From assembly GCA_903907925.1 (NCBI GenBank), contig CAIVQB010000074.1, positions 1 through 62,876 of the forward strand: a stretch of 62,876 nt of DNA, given 5' to 3'. Each line of letters begins with the position of its first letter. Position 1 is the first letter of the stretch. The notes below the pieces were generated by a model. The model made no database searches, was not told the origin of the DNA, and was given only the letters and a program-made list of their open reading frames with translations. This DNA comes from an uncultured Verrucomicrobiota bacterium (GTDB taxonomy: Bacteria; Verrucomicrobiota; Verrucomicrobiia; Limisphaerales; UBA9464). Of this stretch, positions 8,938-16,972 are shown piece after piece. The position numbers and the translations under genes were made by a program.

Positions 8938-10335
8938 TCAACCCGGCGGCTTTTGAAACGTCCCAGCTCCGACGGAATCTGTCGGGCCGCCGAGCGGGAG
9001 TGTCAGGGCAAATTCGGTGCCCGAGGTTCCGGTGCGGACCAGATGAAGATCCGCGCCCATGTGGCGGGCGAGTTGACGGCTGAGCGCCAGACCGATTCCC
9101 GTGCCGCCGGGCTTGGTGGAAACCACCGGGGAAAACAATCGTTCCCGAACGGACTCCGGCAGCCCGCTGCCCGAATCGGTCACCGTGAAGTTCGCGTGGG
9201 CTGGACCACCGGTGAGGCGGATCCAGATCGAGGAACCGTTGGGCGAGGCCTGCATGGCGTTGCTCGCGAGGTTCTCAAGGATGAGGAGGGTGAGATTCGC
9301 GTCCCGATTGGGAAGTTTCAGTTCGAATGCCGTTTCGGTCTCGATCCGCTGCCGGCGTTCGGTCGCCGCGGGTCCAAGGCGTTGCGCCACGACTCCCAGC
9401 ACTTCGTCGCCCGGAATTTCGTAGTCCACAAATCCGGAATCTTCCCGCAACACCCGGGCGACGTCGTCGATCATTCCCTTCATGCGTTGAGTGATCGCGG
9501 CGGCGTCGCTCCAGTCGTCCGGGCCTCCACCGGTTTTTGCTGGATCGCGCAGAAGCAGTTGAAGGCCGGCCAGCGGATTCTTAAGGCCATGAATCAGGTG
9601 CGATGCGACGGCACCGACCGCGGACGTTTTCGCCGCGAGCGTCAATTCATGGTTGGCGCGTTCCAGTCGTTGATTGGCGCGGTTGAGCCGGCGGAAGGCG
9701 AGCGCGAGAACGAACGTCATGACGCCACCGGTGATCCCGAAGGCGAGAATGGCCTGGTGCCACAGGCTGCGTTCGAGTTGCGCGTACTCGCCGGCCAGAC
9801 CCGATCCATCGAGCAGGAACCGCGCGAATCCGGCGAGTCCGGTCTTGAGCGGATCCGGCACCACCACCACCACTTCGAGCAACGGTTGTGGTGTGGTCGA
9901 TGTGTTCCCGAAACTGTCGAACTCTGCGTCCAGTCGGGCGGCGGGATGGAACCGGATTCCAGGTCGCCCAACGGCGGCTTCGGCGCGAAGTTCCGGATCG
10001 AGCGGAACGGCCATGGCGCTGAGGGGCCAGGCATGGACGAATCGACCTTCAGGGGAATAGACGATGACCGATCGGACTCCGGGCAGCTGGGGAAGTCGCG
10101 TGGTTTCCAGAACCGCGCTCAGGGGATCGCCCGCGCTGTCGTCGCCGCTTTCGCGGAGTTGTTGACGCAACAATCCCTCGAGCAACGTGGCGTCCCGGCG
10201 GGCGATCTGGGTCTGGAGTTCGCCCCGAAGCTGTTGTTGGGTGAAAACGATTGCCGCGCCCAACAGCAGCAGCGGCACCACGAGCCCGGCCGCGAGCAGG
10301 GCGAGGGAGCGGTTCAGATGGGGTGCGGCGGACAT
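8938..10335 (-). CDS. Membrane sensor histidine kinase (NtrB-like catalytic core)
   Basis: A 465-residue kinase with two transmembrane helices (about 10-31 and 190-212) enclosing an extracytoplasmic sensor region of about 155 residues with no recognisable domain. The cytoplasmic part has the H-box SHLIHGLKNPLAGLQ, typical of kinases that pair with NtrC-type regulators, then N-box ENLASNAMQASP, DSGSGLP and GTGIGLALSRQ ATP-binding boxes. No HAMP domain is clear. It is the second gene of a two-gene operon, 14 bp after the beta-barrel gene. The NtrC-type regulator encoded at 12471-13928 on the same strand is the obvious candidate partner. Confidence 0.9.
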   Translation of the reverse strand: MSAAPHLNRSLALLAAGLVVPLLLLGAAIVFTQQQLRGELQTQIARRDATLLEGLLRQQLRESGDDSAGDPLSAVLETTRLPQLPGVRSVIVYSPEGRFVHAWPLSAMAVPLDPELRAEAAVGRPGIRFHPAARLDAEFDSFGNTSTTPQPLLEVVVVVPDPLKTGLAGFARFLLDGSGLAGEYAQLERSLWHQAILAFGITGGVMTFVLALAFRRLNRANQRLERANHELTLAAKTSAVGAVASHLIHGLKNPLAGLQLLLRDPAKTGGGPDDWSDAAAITQRMKGMIDDVARVLREDSGFVDYEIPGDEVLGVVAQRLGPAATERRQRIETETAFELKLPNRDANLTLLILENLASNAMQASPNGSSIWIRLTGGPAHANFTVTDSGSGLPESVRERLFSPVVSTKPGGTGIGLALSRQLARHMGADLHLVRTGTSGTEFALTLPLGGPTDSVGAGTFQKPPG

Positions 10336-10349
10336 CGCGGAAACGACCC

Positions 10350-11507
10350 TCAGAATTCCAGTTCCAGGCCGGTTTGCACCGTTTTGACGGAGAAATCGTC
10401 ATAGCTGGTGTTGGCCGCCGATCGTTGCCATTCGGCGGCGGCGACGGATTTGAGATGGCGGGTCCAGCGGAATTCCAGGCGCAGTTCAGCACCGAATTCG
10501 TCGCGGCGACGGTGACCACTGGTTGTGGTGTCCGCGGTCTGGACCGGGTAGTCATAGCGCGAGACACGACCGATGGCCTCCGCCAGCCAGCGTCCGGCGG
10601 TGTATCGCAGCTGGGCCGACGCGGCCAGTTTGTCGTGATCGAAATAGCCGCTGCCGTTGTCCTCGCTGCGCGCGAATTGCGCCTTCAACGTCGTTCGCCA
10701 ATGATGGGCGGATCCCCACATCTGACGCCAGAGCGCCTCCGCAAACCGGGTCGTCAGTTGTTCGTTCGTCCCGACCAGTGCAGTCCCATCCGCGGTCAGC
10801 AGCCGCGTGGTGTCGTAGAGGCGATAACTTTCGCCAAGGGCCAGTTCGAAGGACGATTTGTACCCATAGGCGCGGGTGAGTTTGAGTTTCGGAGCGAACT
10901 CGCGGTAGTTGTCGAGCGGCTCGCCGTAGTATTGCAACGAGGCGCCCGGTTCGAATTCCAGACTCCAGCCGCCCCATTCCCGGCGAAGGGATGGACGCAG
11001 GATCAGCGAATGGCCACGCGCCCGCGCCGTGCCGAATCCGTTGTTGTCGCTGGAAAGATCGAACACCTGGTCGGCATAGAAATGCTGCAGTCCCAGGCCG
11101 GTCACCCATCCCGAATTCCCGGTGTGGGTGAACTGCGCGCTGGTGATGAAGGTTTCCTCCATCGGCACGTCCGGGGCATGGAGATACCGCCGGTCCTCAC
11201 CCGAGAAGAAAATGTAGAACAGGTTGCCGTCGGTCGGAGGTCGGATCACCAGCCATTCCACGCCGAGGGTTTCGAACGGACTGGGTTCACGAAAGCTGTG
11301 GGCAAGGGAGGGATTGTCCCGGTAGCCCATGCTGCTGCGGAGGGTCACCGTCGAATCCCAGAGCAGCATCGGGCTCGGTTCGAGCATGGGTTCGGCAAAC
11401 GAAATCGGACCTGCCACGACCGCCGTCGCTGCCAACATCGTGAGCACTGCGACGGCGCGGTGCCTCCACGTTTGCGGTTGGGACGGTGACCGGGGGTGGA
11501 AATACAT
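10350..11507 (-). CDS. Outer-membrane beta-barrel protein, unknown function
   Basis: 385 residues. An N-terminal signal segment (HRAVAVLTMLAATAVVAGPISFA, cleaved near residue 39) is followed by alternating hydrophobic/polar strands rich in Tyr, Trp and Arg (for example GWSLEFEPGASLQYYG, RWLAEAIGRVSRYDY, EFGAELRLEFRWTRHL). The chain ends VQTGLELEF, with the C-terminal phenylalanine that the BAM machinery recognises. No named family is recognised; the layout resembles outer-membrane proteins of 14-18 strands. It is the promoter-proximal gene of an operon with the sensor kinase, which suggests the kinase responds to something linked to this barrel. That link is inferred. Confidence 0.75.
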   Translation of the reverse strand: MYFHPRSPSQPQTWRHRAVAVLTMLAATAVVAGPISFAEPMLEPSPMLLWDSTVTLRSSMGYRDNPSLAHSFREPSPFETLGVEWLVIRPPTDGNLFYIFFSGEDRRYLHAPDVPMEETFITSAQFTHTGNSGWVTGLGLQHFYADQVFDLSSDNNGFGTARARGHSLILRPSLRREWGGWSLEFEPGASLQYYGEPLDNYREFAPKLKLTRAYGYKSSFELALGESYRLYDTTRLLTADGTALVGTNEQLTTRFAEALWRQMWGSAHHWRTTLKAQFARSEDNGSGYFDHDKLAASAQLRYTAGRWLAEAIGRVSRYDYPVQTADTTTSGHRRRDEFGAELRLEFRWTRHLKSVAAAEWQRSAANTSYDDFSVKTVQTGLELEF

Positions 11508-11524
11508 GAATCCGAGACAGGAGA

Positions 11525-11560
11525 TAAAAAAGCCGACGAGCTTTTAGACCCGTCGGCTTT
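11525..11560 (-). terminator. Rho-independent terminator after the proline-rich gene
   Basis: AAAGCCGACG (11529-11538) pairs perfectly with CGTCGGCTTT (11551-11560) around a 12-base loop. On the minus strand the right arm is followed by a run of T (TTTTTTATC). It lies between the end of the 11618-12181 gene and the start of the barrel gene, so it separates two minus-strand transcription units. Confidence 0.9.
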
Positions 11561-11617
11561 GGCGTCAACCACCACCTCTGGCTGCCACACCAGAGGGGCC
11601 CAAATTGTGTGTGAGAA

Positions 11618-12181
11618 TTACTGTCCCGGACGCTTGTGCTGGCCGCCTTCCTTGCCGCCGGCGGTGATACCGCGCGTCTTCAGGTCAACTCCCAGTTCCT
11701 TGAGGCGATCAGCAATGTCCGCCCGCAGTTGCTTGGTGTCGTCGAGGAACTTCTGCTGATTGGCTTTCAACTGTTCCTTGATCGCCGCCTTCTCGTCGGC
11801 AGTGGCACCCTTGATCTTGGACAGGAGATCCTTCTGGGACACGATGAAGGCGTCCTTCTGCTTCTCCGCTTCCGCCAGGAGAGCCTGGAGTTGGGCGTCG
11901 TTCTTGACCGAGTCCGGAAGCTGCTGGCCTTTGGAATCCACTGGGCCACCGCGATCGGGCTTGCCCGGGCCTTTTCCAGCGGCATCAGCCGGAGGAGTTG
12001 CCGGACTGCCGGTCGGGTCCGTCGGCGGAGTGCCGGTGGGATCGGTCGGAGGTTGAACCACCGGCGGCAGGGGTTTCTTGGGGTCGGAACCGTCCTTGCC
12101 ATCGGGACGGGCCTGGACGGCCGGGATGGCCGTGGCAAACGCCACGATCAAGGCGGCGATGGAGAGTTTGTTGAGTTTCAT
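11618..12181 (-). CDS. Small exported proline-rich protein with helical C-terminus
   Basis: 187 residues: signal peptide (MKLNKLSIAALIVAFATAIPAVQA, cleaved near residue 24), a proline/threonine-rich linker (about 30-80, PPTDPTGTPPTDPTGSP), then a charged, probably alpha-helical domain (90-170, KQKDAFIVSQKDLLSKIKG and EEKAAIKEQLKANQQKF-like stretches). No enzyme motif. It is a single-gene unit with its own terminator and lies between the beta-barrel/kinase operon and the NtrC-type regulator. It may be a target of that system, comparable in build to periplasmic stress-linked helical proteins, but no homologue is recognised. Confidence 0.75.
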   Translation of the reverse strand: MKLNKLSIAALIVAFATAIPAVQARPDGKDGSDPKKPLPPVVQPPTDPTGTPPTDPTGSPATPPADAAGKGPGKPDRGGPVDSKGQQLPDSVKNDAQLQALLAEAEKQKDAFIVSQKDLLSKIKGATADEKAAIKEQLKANQQKFLDDTKQLRADIADRLKELGVDLKTRGITAGGKEGGQHKRPGQ

Positions 12182-12449
12182 GGTGAGAGTCTGGTTTGCG
12201 ATGCGGAACCGGCGAACGGCGTCGTGCTGAGAGAAACGGCTTCCGGCAATCTGGTTTCAGCGATTGTTCTTATTGGATCGGACTTAGGCCCTTGGAATTC
12301 GGATCATCCACCGGCCGACTACGGGTCCGTTCCAGCGGGACGCATGCCAACCGCCGGGGACTGTTCAAGCGCACAAAATCCAATGAATACAGGGTCTTTT
12401 CGGTGGGTTCCGTGAGAACTTATGATGACGGACCTGTGAACCGTGCGGG

Positions 12450-12472
12450 AATCCCCACTTCGGATGGGGATT
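12450..12472 (-). terminator. Hairpin at the end of the NtrC-type regulator gene
   Basis: AATCCCCA (12450-12457) and TGGGGATT (12465-12472) form a perfect 8-bp stem with a 7-base loop, and the stem overlaps the TAA stop of the regulator. There is no T-tract beyond it (CCCGCACGG follows), so termination activity is uncertain. Confidence 0.4.
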
Positions 12473-13928
12473 ATTCCCCAGCCGTGGCTTCCGGGGGCTT
12501 CGCTCCCTTGCCGCCGTCCTTCCATCCGCCGAGACGGTAGCGCAGATAGTCCCGCGACACTCCCAGACGTCGTGCGGCGGCCGAAACGTTGCCACCGGTC
12601 TGGTTCATCGCCTGCCGGATGAGCCGCAGGATGGCATCCTCCAGTGAAAAGCCCGTATCTGGAAACCGGAATCCCGAATTGAACCAGGCGTCCTGTGGCG
12701 CGTTGTTGGACGGCGTCGAACTCTCCGTTCGCGGTTCTGGTCCGACGGCACCCATGAGGCTGTCGAGGTTCAGGGCGTCTCCTTCTTCGAACACCAACGC
12801 GCGTTGCAGTTCATGGGACAATTCCCGGACGTTACCCGGCCAGCCGTACGCCGAGAGACGCCGTCGACCGGTGGCGGAAAGCGTCCGGTGCGGCACGTGA
12901 TGACGCCGGGAGAGCCGGGTCAACAATGCTTCGGCCAGGGCGATAACGTCGTCGCCACGGTCCCGCAGCGGTGGAATCGACACCCGGAACAGGTCGAGTC
13001 GGTGAAACAAGTCCTCCCGAAAAATCCGGGCGTTGACCATGTCCCGCAGGTCGCGATTCGCCGCGGCGATCACCCGGGTGTCCACCGGGATGTCGCGCGA
13101 GCCACCCACGCGCCGGATCCGTCCGTCCTCGATCGTGGTCAGCAGCTTGGCCTGCAGGGCGGGGGACAGGCTGGTGATCTCATCGAGAAACAAGGTTCCC
13201 CCGCTGGCGGCTTCGAACAAGCCCAGTCGGGTCGCCCGGGCGTCGGTGAAGGATCCTTTTTCATGACCGAACAATTCCGACTCCGCCAGGCTGTCCGGGA
13301 TCGCCGCGCAATTCGCCTCCACCAGCGGGCCGCTGGATCTCGGGCCGTTGGAATGAATCCAGCGGGCCAGGGTGGTTTTTCCGGTGCCGGTTTCTCCCTG
13401 GATCAGGACTGGCGGAAGGTGACTTCCCATCCGCTGATCGGCGGAGACGATTTTCCGCAACTGCGCTTCGAGCGGCAGGAGGGCGTGGCCGAAAAAGAAA
13501 CTCTGCTCGGGAGAATCGGCCTTGCGATGTTCGGCCGCGCGCGCGCCCTGACGCGTGCGGCGGGCGCGGGCCAGCACGAGGGCCAGCAGTTCCGGTTCGA
13601 ACGGTTTGGTCAGAAAATCAATCGCCCCCAGCTTCATCGCCTCGACCGCCGACGCGATGCCGCCCTCCGCGGTCATCATCACCACGCCGGTGGAGTCCGA
13701 AAACGTGTGGTCGCGGAGGAGATCAATCCCCGTGCCGTCGGGAAGGTTCAGATCCAGCAGGGCGAAATCGAAGCTCATTTCCCGGGCCAGCGGGCGCGCC
13801 ACCTTGAGCGATTCGGCCGCGGTGACGTCCGCCCCGAGACGTTCGAGGGTTGCCGTCAATTGCCGTCGGAGCATCGGTTCATCGTCGAGCAGCAGGATGT
13901 TGAGACCCGACAGGGGTGCGAGCGACAT
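12471..13928 (-). CDS. Sigma-54-dependent NtrC-family response regulator
   Basis: 485 residues: receiver domain (1-125) with acidic pocket D15-D16 and phospho-acceptor D59 (ALLDLNLPDG), then an AAA+ domain (about 150-390) with Walker A GETGTGKTT, Walker B GGTLFLDEI and R-finger region, then a Fis-type helix-turn-helix (about 435-475, GGNVSAAARRLGVSRDYLRYRL). The sigma-54 contact loop reads GSFTDA where the usual motif is GAFTGA; GAFTDA-type variants are known in the family. It is divergent from the FG-GAP gene. The likely kinase partner is the NtrB-like sensor at 8938-10335. Confidence 0.93.
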   Translation of the reverse strand: MSLAPLSGLNILLLDDEPMLRRQLTATLERLGADVTAAESLKVARPLAREMSFDFALLDLNLPDGTGIDLLRDHTFSDSTGVVMMTAEGGIASAVEAMKLGAIDFLTKPFEPELLALVLARARRTRQGARAAEHRKADSPEQSFFFGHALLPLEAQLRKIVSADQRMGSHLPPVLIQGETGTGKTTLARWIHSNGPRSSGPLVEANCAAIPDSLAESELFGHEKGSFTDARATRLGLFEAASGGTLFLDEITSLSPALQAKLLTTIEDGRIRRVGGSRDIPVDTRVIAAANRDLRDMVNARIFREDLFHRLDLFRVSIPPLRDRGDDVIALAEALLTRLSRRHHVPHRTLSATGRRRLSAYGWPGNVRELSHELQRALVFEEGDALNLDSLMGAVGPEPRTESSTPSNNAPQDAWFNSGFRFPDTGFSLEDAILRLIRQAMNQTGGNVSAAARRLGVSRDYLRYRLGGWKDGGKGAKPPEATAGE

Positions 13929-14038
13929 GCGTCGATGGTGGCGGAAATTCGGAAGTGAGGCGAGGGCTGTCCGGTGGAGTTTGAAAACCGCTGCTCGCGG
14001 CTCTGTGGCTTGCCTCTCCGGCGCTTGTCCCGCACCGT

Positions 14039-15889
14039 TTGCCGGTGCCAGTCGAATCCCCGGAGCCGCTCCGCGACGCCGCGTCCACGTCGCGTTCGCT
14101 CTGGGCCTTGCTCGGAATCCTTGCCCTGCTGGCGGTGCTCGCCGGCGGCACCGTATGGTTCCTGACCCGATTCGCCGCCGGCGGGACCGAAGGATCGCGC
14201 GGGCCGGTGACCGCCGCCGGTGCGGCAGCGCGGATTCCGTTTGCGGGTTTTGCCGACGTGACCCGCACCGCCGGAATCACCTTCCGTCACGTCAACGGTG
14301 CGGCCGGTGGAAAGTACCTTCCCGAAACCATGGGCGGCGGTGTGGCCTTCTTCGATTTTAATGCCGACGGTCGACCCGACCTGCTGTTCATCAATTCGAC
14401 CTGGTGGCCGGAAGATCCCCGGTCCCGCGAAGGTTCGCAGCCGACGCTCGCCTTGTATCGCAACGAAACCGTGCCGGGTGGTGAACCGCGCTTCACCGAT
14501 GTCACGGCGGGTTCCGGCCTGGACATTCCGTTCTACGGCATGGGTGTGGCGATCGGCGACTATGACAACGATGGGCTGCCGGATGTCTATGTCACCGCGG
14601 TGGGGTTGAACCATCTGTTTCACAATCTGGGCAACGGCCGGTTCGAAGATGTCACCGCCCGCGCCGGTGTTGGCGGTTCGCCCGGGCAATGGAGCACCGC
14701 GGCCTGTTGGATCGATATCGACAACGACGGCGATCTCGACCTGTTGGTGGCGAATTATGTCGAATGGTCGCCCGCACTGGATCGCGCGGTGAACAATCAA
14801 CTCGCCGGCGTCGGCCACGCCTACGGCCGTCCGTGGAGCTATCCCGGAACCTTGCCGCGCCTCTACCGGAACGACGGTGGCGGACACTTTACCGATGTCT
14901 CCCGGACCAGCGGACTGGAGGTTCGCAATCCCGCCACCGGCCTGCCGATGGCGAAGAGTCTGGCAGTCGCACCCATTGATCTGAACAACGATGGCTACAT
15001 TGATTTCGTGGTCGCGAATGACACGGTGCAGAACTTCGTCTTCACCAATCGCCACGATGGCACCTTCGCCGAGGTCGGCGTGGCCAGCGGCGTGGCCTTC
15101 GACCCGTACGGTCAGGCCCGCGGCGCGATGGGCATCGACGCCGCCCGCTTCCGCAATGACAGTACCCTCGGCATCGCCATCGGCAATTTCGCCAACGAAA
15201 TGAACGCGTTGTACGTGCTCCGCCCGGCGACCCGCGATCTGCTGTTCACCGACGAGGCGGTCAGCGAGGGACTAGGTCCGGCCAGCAGTCACTTGTTGAA
15301 GTTCGGCCTGTTTTTCTTCGACTACGATCTCGACGGCCGTCTCGACGTGCTCACTGCCAATGGGCATCTGGCCGAGGAGATCGAAAGCATCCAACCCGGC
15401 GTCCACTATCGCCAGCCCGCCCAGCTCTTTTGGAATGCTGGGGGCGCCGCCGGTCCGACTTTCGTTCCAGTGGACGCCGCCCATTCCGGAGCCGATCTGG
15501 CCCGCCCGCTGGTGGGTCGTGGCAGCGCCTACGCCGACATCGACGGCGACGGCGATCCCGACGTTGTGATCACCCAGGTCAACGGTCCGCCGGTTCTGTT
15601 TCGCAACGATCAAAAACTCGGGAATCACTGGATTCGGTTTCAATTGATCGGTCACCGGTCGAATCGCGACGCGATCGGCGCGTGGGTCAATGTTCGGGCG
15701 AACGGAATGACCCTTTCCCGGCAGGTGATGCCGACGCGAAGTTATCTGTCGCAAAGCGAACTTCCCATCACGTTCGGCCTCGGAAAGGCGACCCGTGTCG
15801 ACGAAGTGACCATCACCTGGCCCGGTGGACGAACGCAGTCCGTCGTCGGCGCCAAGATCGACGCGCTGAACCGAATCGACGAACGCTGA
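14039..15889 (+). CDS. Membrane-anchored FG-GAP/VCBS repeat protein with UnbV/ASPIC domain (CRTAC1-like)
   Basis: 616 residues. A hydrophobic helix near the N-terminus (LWALLGILALLAVLAGGTVWFL) acts as an uncleaved anchor or signal. The body has repeated calcium-binding loops of FG-GAP type: DYDNDGLPDVYV, DIDNDGDLDLLVANY, LNNDGYIDFVVAND, DYDLDGRLDVLTANGH and DIDGDGDPDVVIT. The last 110 residues match the ASPIC/UnbV domain, ending with the FGLGKATRVDEVTITWPGG signature. The predicted product is an extracytoplasmic integrin-alpha-like propeller. The TTG at 14039 is uncertain; a GTG two codons later would give nearly the same protein. It is divergent from the regulator gene. Confidence 0.88.
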   Translation: MPVPVESPEPLRDAASTSRSLWALLGILALLAVLAGGTVWFLTRFAAGGTEGSRGPVTAAGAAARIPFAGFADVTRTAGITFRHVNGAAGGKYLPETMGGGVAFFDFNADGRPDLLFINSTWWPEDPRSREGSQPTLALYRNETVPGGEPRFTDVTAGSGLDIPFYGMGVAIGDYDNDGLPDVYVTAVGLNHLFHNLGNGRFEDVTARAGVGGSPGQWSTAACWIDIDNDGDLDLLVANYVEWSPALDRAVNNQLAGVGHAYGRPWSYPGTLPRLYRNDGGGHFTDVSRTSGLEVRNPATGLPMAKSLAVAPIDLNNDGYIDFVVANDTVQNFVFTNRHDGTFAEVGVASGVAFDPYGQARGAMGIDAARFRNDSTLGIAIGNFANEMNALYVLRPATRDLLFTDEAVSEGLGPASSHLLKFGLFFFDYDLDGRLDVLTANGHLAEEIESIQPGVHYRQPAQLFWNAGGAAGPTFVPVDAAHSGADLARPLVGRGSAYADIDGDGDPDVVITQVNGPPVLFRNDQKLGNHWIRFQLIGHRSNRDAIGAWVNVRANGMTLSRQVMPTRSYLSQSELPITFGLGKATRVDEVTITWPGGRTQSVVGAKIDALNRIDER

Positions 15890-15903
15890 CCTGAGTTCGG
15901 TCC

Positions 15904-15923
15904 GGAGTTCCGCGTTCACGCGG
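15904..15923 (+). repeat. Palindromic repeat family A, copy 2
   Basis: GGAGTTCCGCGTTCACGCGG, the reverse complement of the 4219 and 27103 copies apart from two positions. It lies 15 bases after the FG-GAP protein stop codon. Confidence 0.75.
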
Positions 15924-15951
15924 CTTCGGAGTCCCGACCTCAGGGGGCGCT

Positions 15952-16045
15952 GGAGTTCCGCCTGCAGGCGGTTCACACCGGATCGGAAACGCCCCCGCCG
16001 CACGCGGGTTGCGAGCGACCCCGAGCCGCCTGAAGGCGGAACTCC
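15952..16045. repeat. Inverted pair of family-A-like repeats
   Basis: GGAGTTCCGCCTGCAGGCGG (15952-15971) and CCGCCTGAAGGCGGAACTCC (16026-16045) are inverted copies with one mismatch, 54 bases apart. Each is also internally palindromic (CCGCCT..AGGCGG). The pair can fold into one long cruciform between the FG-GAP gene and tatD. It is a variant of the CCGCGT..ACGCGG family. Confidence 0.8.
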
Positions 16046-16096
16046 GGCCGCTTTTACATTTTCCCGCGTGGGGTCGACCGGCATTCTTGCGGCAGC

Positions 16097-16903
16097 ATGC
16101 CGACCTTCATCGACACCCACGCCCACCTGACGTTTCCCGATTTTACCGGGGACCTGCCCGAGGTGGTGGAACGGGCGGCGGCGGCCGGCGTGGATCGCAT
16201 CATTTCGATTGGCACCGATCTCGACAGCAGCCGCCAGGCGATCGAACTGGCCGAGCGATTCCCCGGTGTGTTTGCGGCCGTCGGCTGGCATCCAGGTCAT
16301 GCCGAGGAGGCACCCGACACCATCCGTGAACCGCTGCTGGAACTGGCGCGGCATCCCAAGGTGGTGGCGATCGGTGAATGCGGGATCGACTACTACCGGT
16401 TGCCTTCCAAGAACGGAGGCACGGCGGACAACGACGCCCGGCTGAAGGAAAAGCAACGGCGGTTATTCGTGGAACAGTTGGAAGTTGCCGCCGAGACCGG
16501 GCTCAACGTGGTGGTTCATACTCGCGACTCCTTCGAGGATGCGGTGGCCATTCTGGAGCCGTTCTCCACGCGTCTGCGTGCGGTGTTCCATTGCTTCGTC
16601 GGCACGCCGGCCGAGGTGAAACGGGTCCTCGATTTGGGCTCGCTGGTCAGCTTCACCGGCATCGCCACCTTCAAAAATGCCGCTACCGTGCGGGAATCAC
16701 TGGCTTCAACGCCGCTCGACCGCTTCATGCTGGAGACCGATTGCCCGTATCTGGCGCCGGTCCCCTTCCGCGGCAAACGCTGCGAACCCGCCTACGTCCG
16801 CGACCTCGCCGCCATGGTGGCCGGCGTCCACGGCTGCTCAATTGAAACCCTGAGCGAAGCCACAAACCAAACCGCACGATTGTTTTTTCCGAGACTCAGA
16901 TGA
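16097..16903 (+). CDS. tatD: TatD-family metal-dependent hydrolase (DNase)
   Basis: 268 residues, the usual TatD length. Two-metal site residues are visible in order: DTHAHL (N-terminal HxH), GECGIDYY (bridging Glu), VVHTRDSFED, VFHCFVG and the C-terminal LETDCPYLAP aspartate. These enzymes are cytoplasmic 3'-5' DNases or related phosphoesterases linked to DNA repair and quality control. The ATG at 16097 starts MPTFIDTHAHL. It is a single gene between repeat DNA and the converging LRR gene. Confidence 0.95.
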   Translation: MPTFIDTHAHLTFPDFTGDLPEVVERAAAAGVDRIISIGTDLDSSRQAIELAERFPGVFAAVGWHPGHAEEAPDTIREPLLELARHPKVVAIGECGIDYYRLPSKNGGTADNDARLKEKQRRLFVEQLEVAAETGLNVVVHTRDSFEDAVAILEPFSTRLRAVFHCFVGTPAEVKRVLDLGSLVSFTGIATFKNAATVRESLASTPLDRFMLETDCPYLAPVPFRGKRCEPAYVRDLAAMVAGVHGCSIETLSEATNQTARLFFPRLR

Positions 16904-16972
16904 TTGCGCGTCCGTCGACCGGGGCCGCGAAGCTTCGGATGCACACCTTTGATCGAGGAATTTTTGGGTTTT

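Noticed and set aside
8953-10404. Long plus-strand frame opposite the sensor kinase
   Set aside because: The minus strand has a complete kinase with all catalytic boxes; the plus-strand product has no recognisable motif.
10251-11489. 412-codon plus-strand frame opposite the beta-barrel gene
   Set aside because: No signal peptide or motif, and the opposite strand has a good signal peptide and terminal aromatic residue.
12182-12330. Possible sigma-54 promoter upstream of the proline-rich gene
   Set aside because: The best match on the minus strand (around AGCACGACGCCGTTCGC) lacks the invariant GG and GC pair at correct spacing.
12804-13958. 384-codon plus-strand frame opposite the NtrC-type regulator
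   Set aside because: The regulator is fully conserved on the minus strand.
13856-15055. 399-codon minus-strand frame across the divergent promoter region
   Set aside because: It runs antisense through the FG-GAP gene and into the regulator; no domain.
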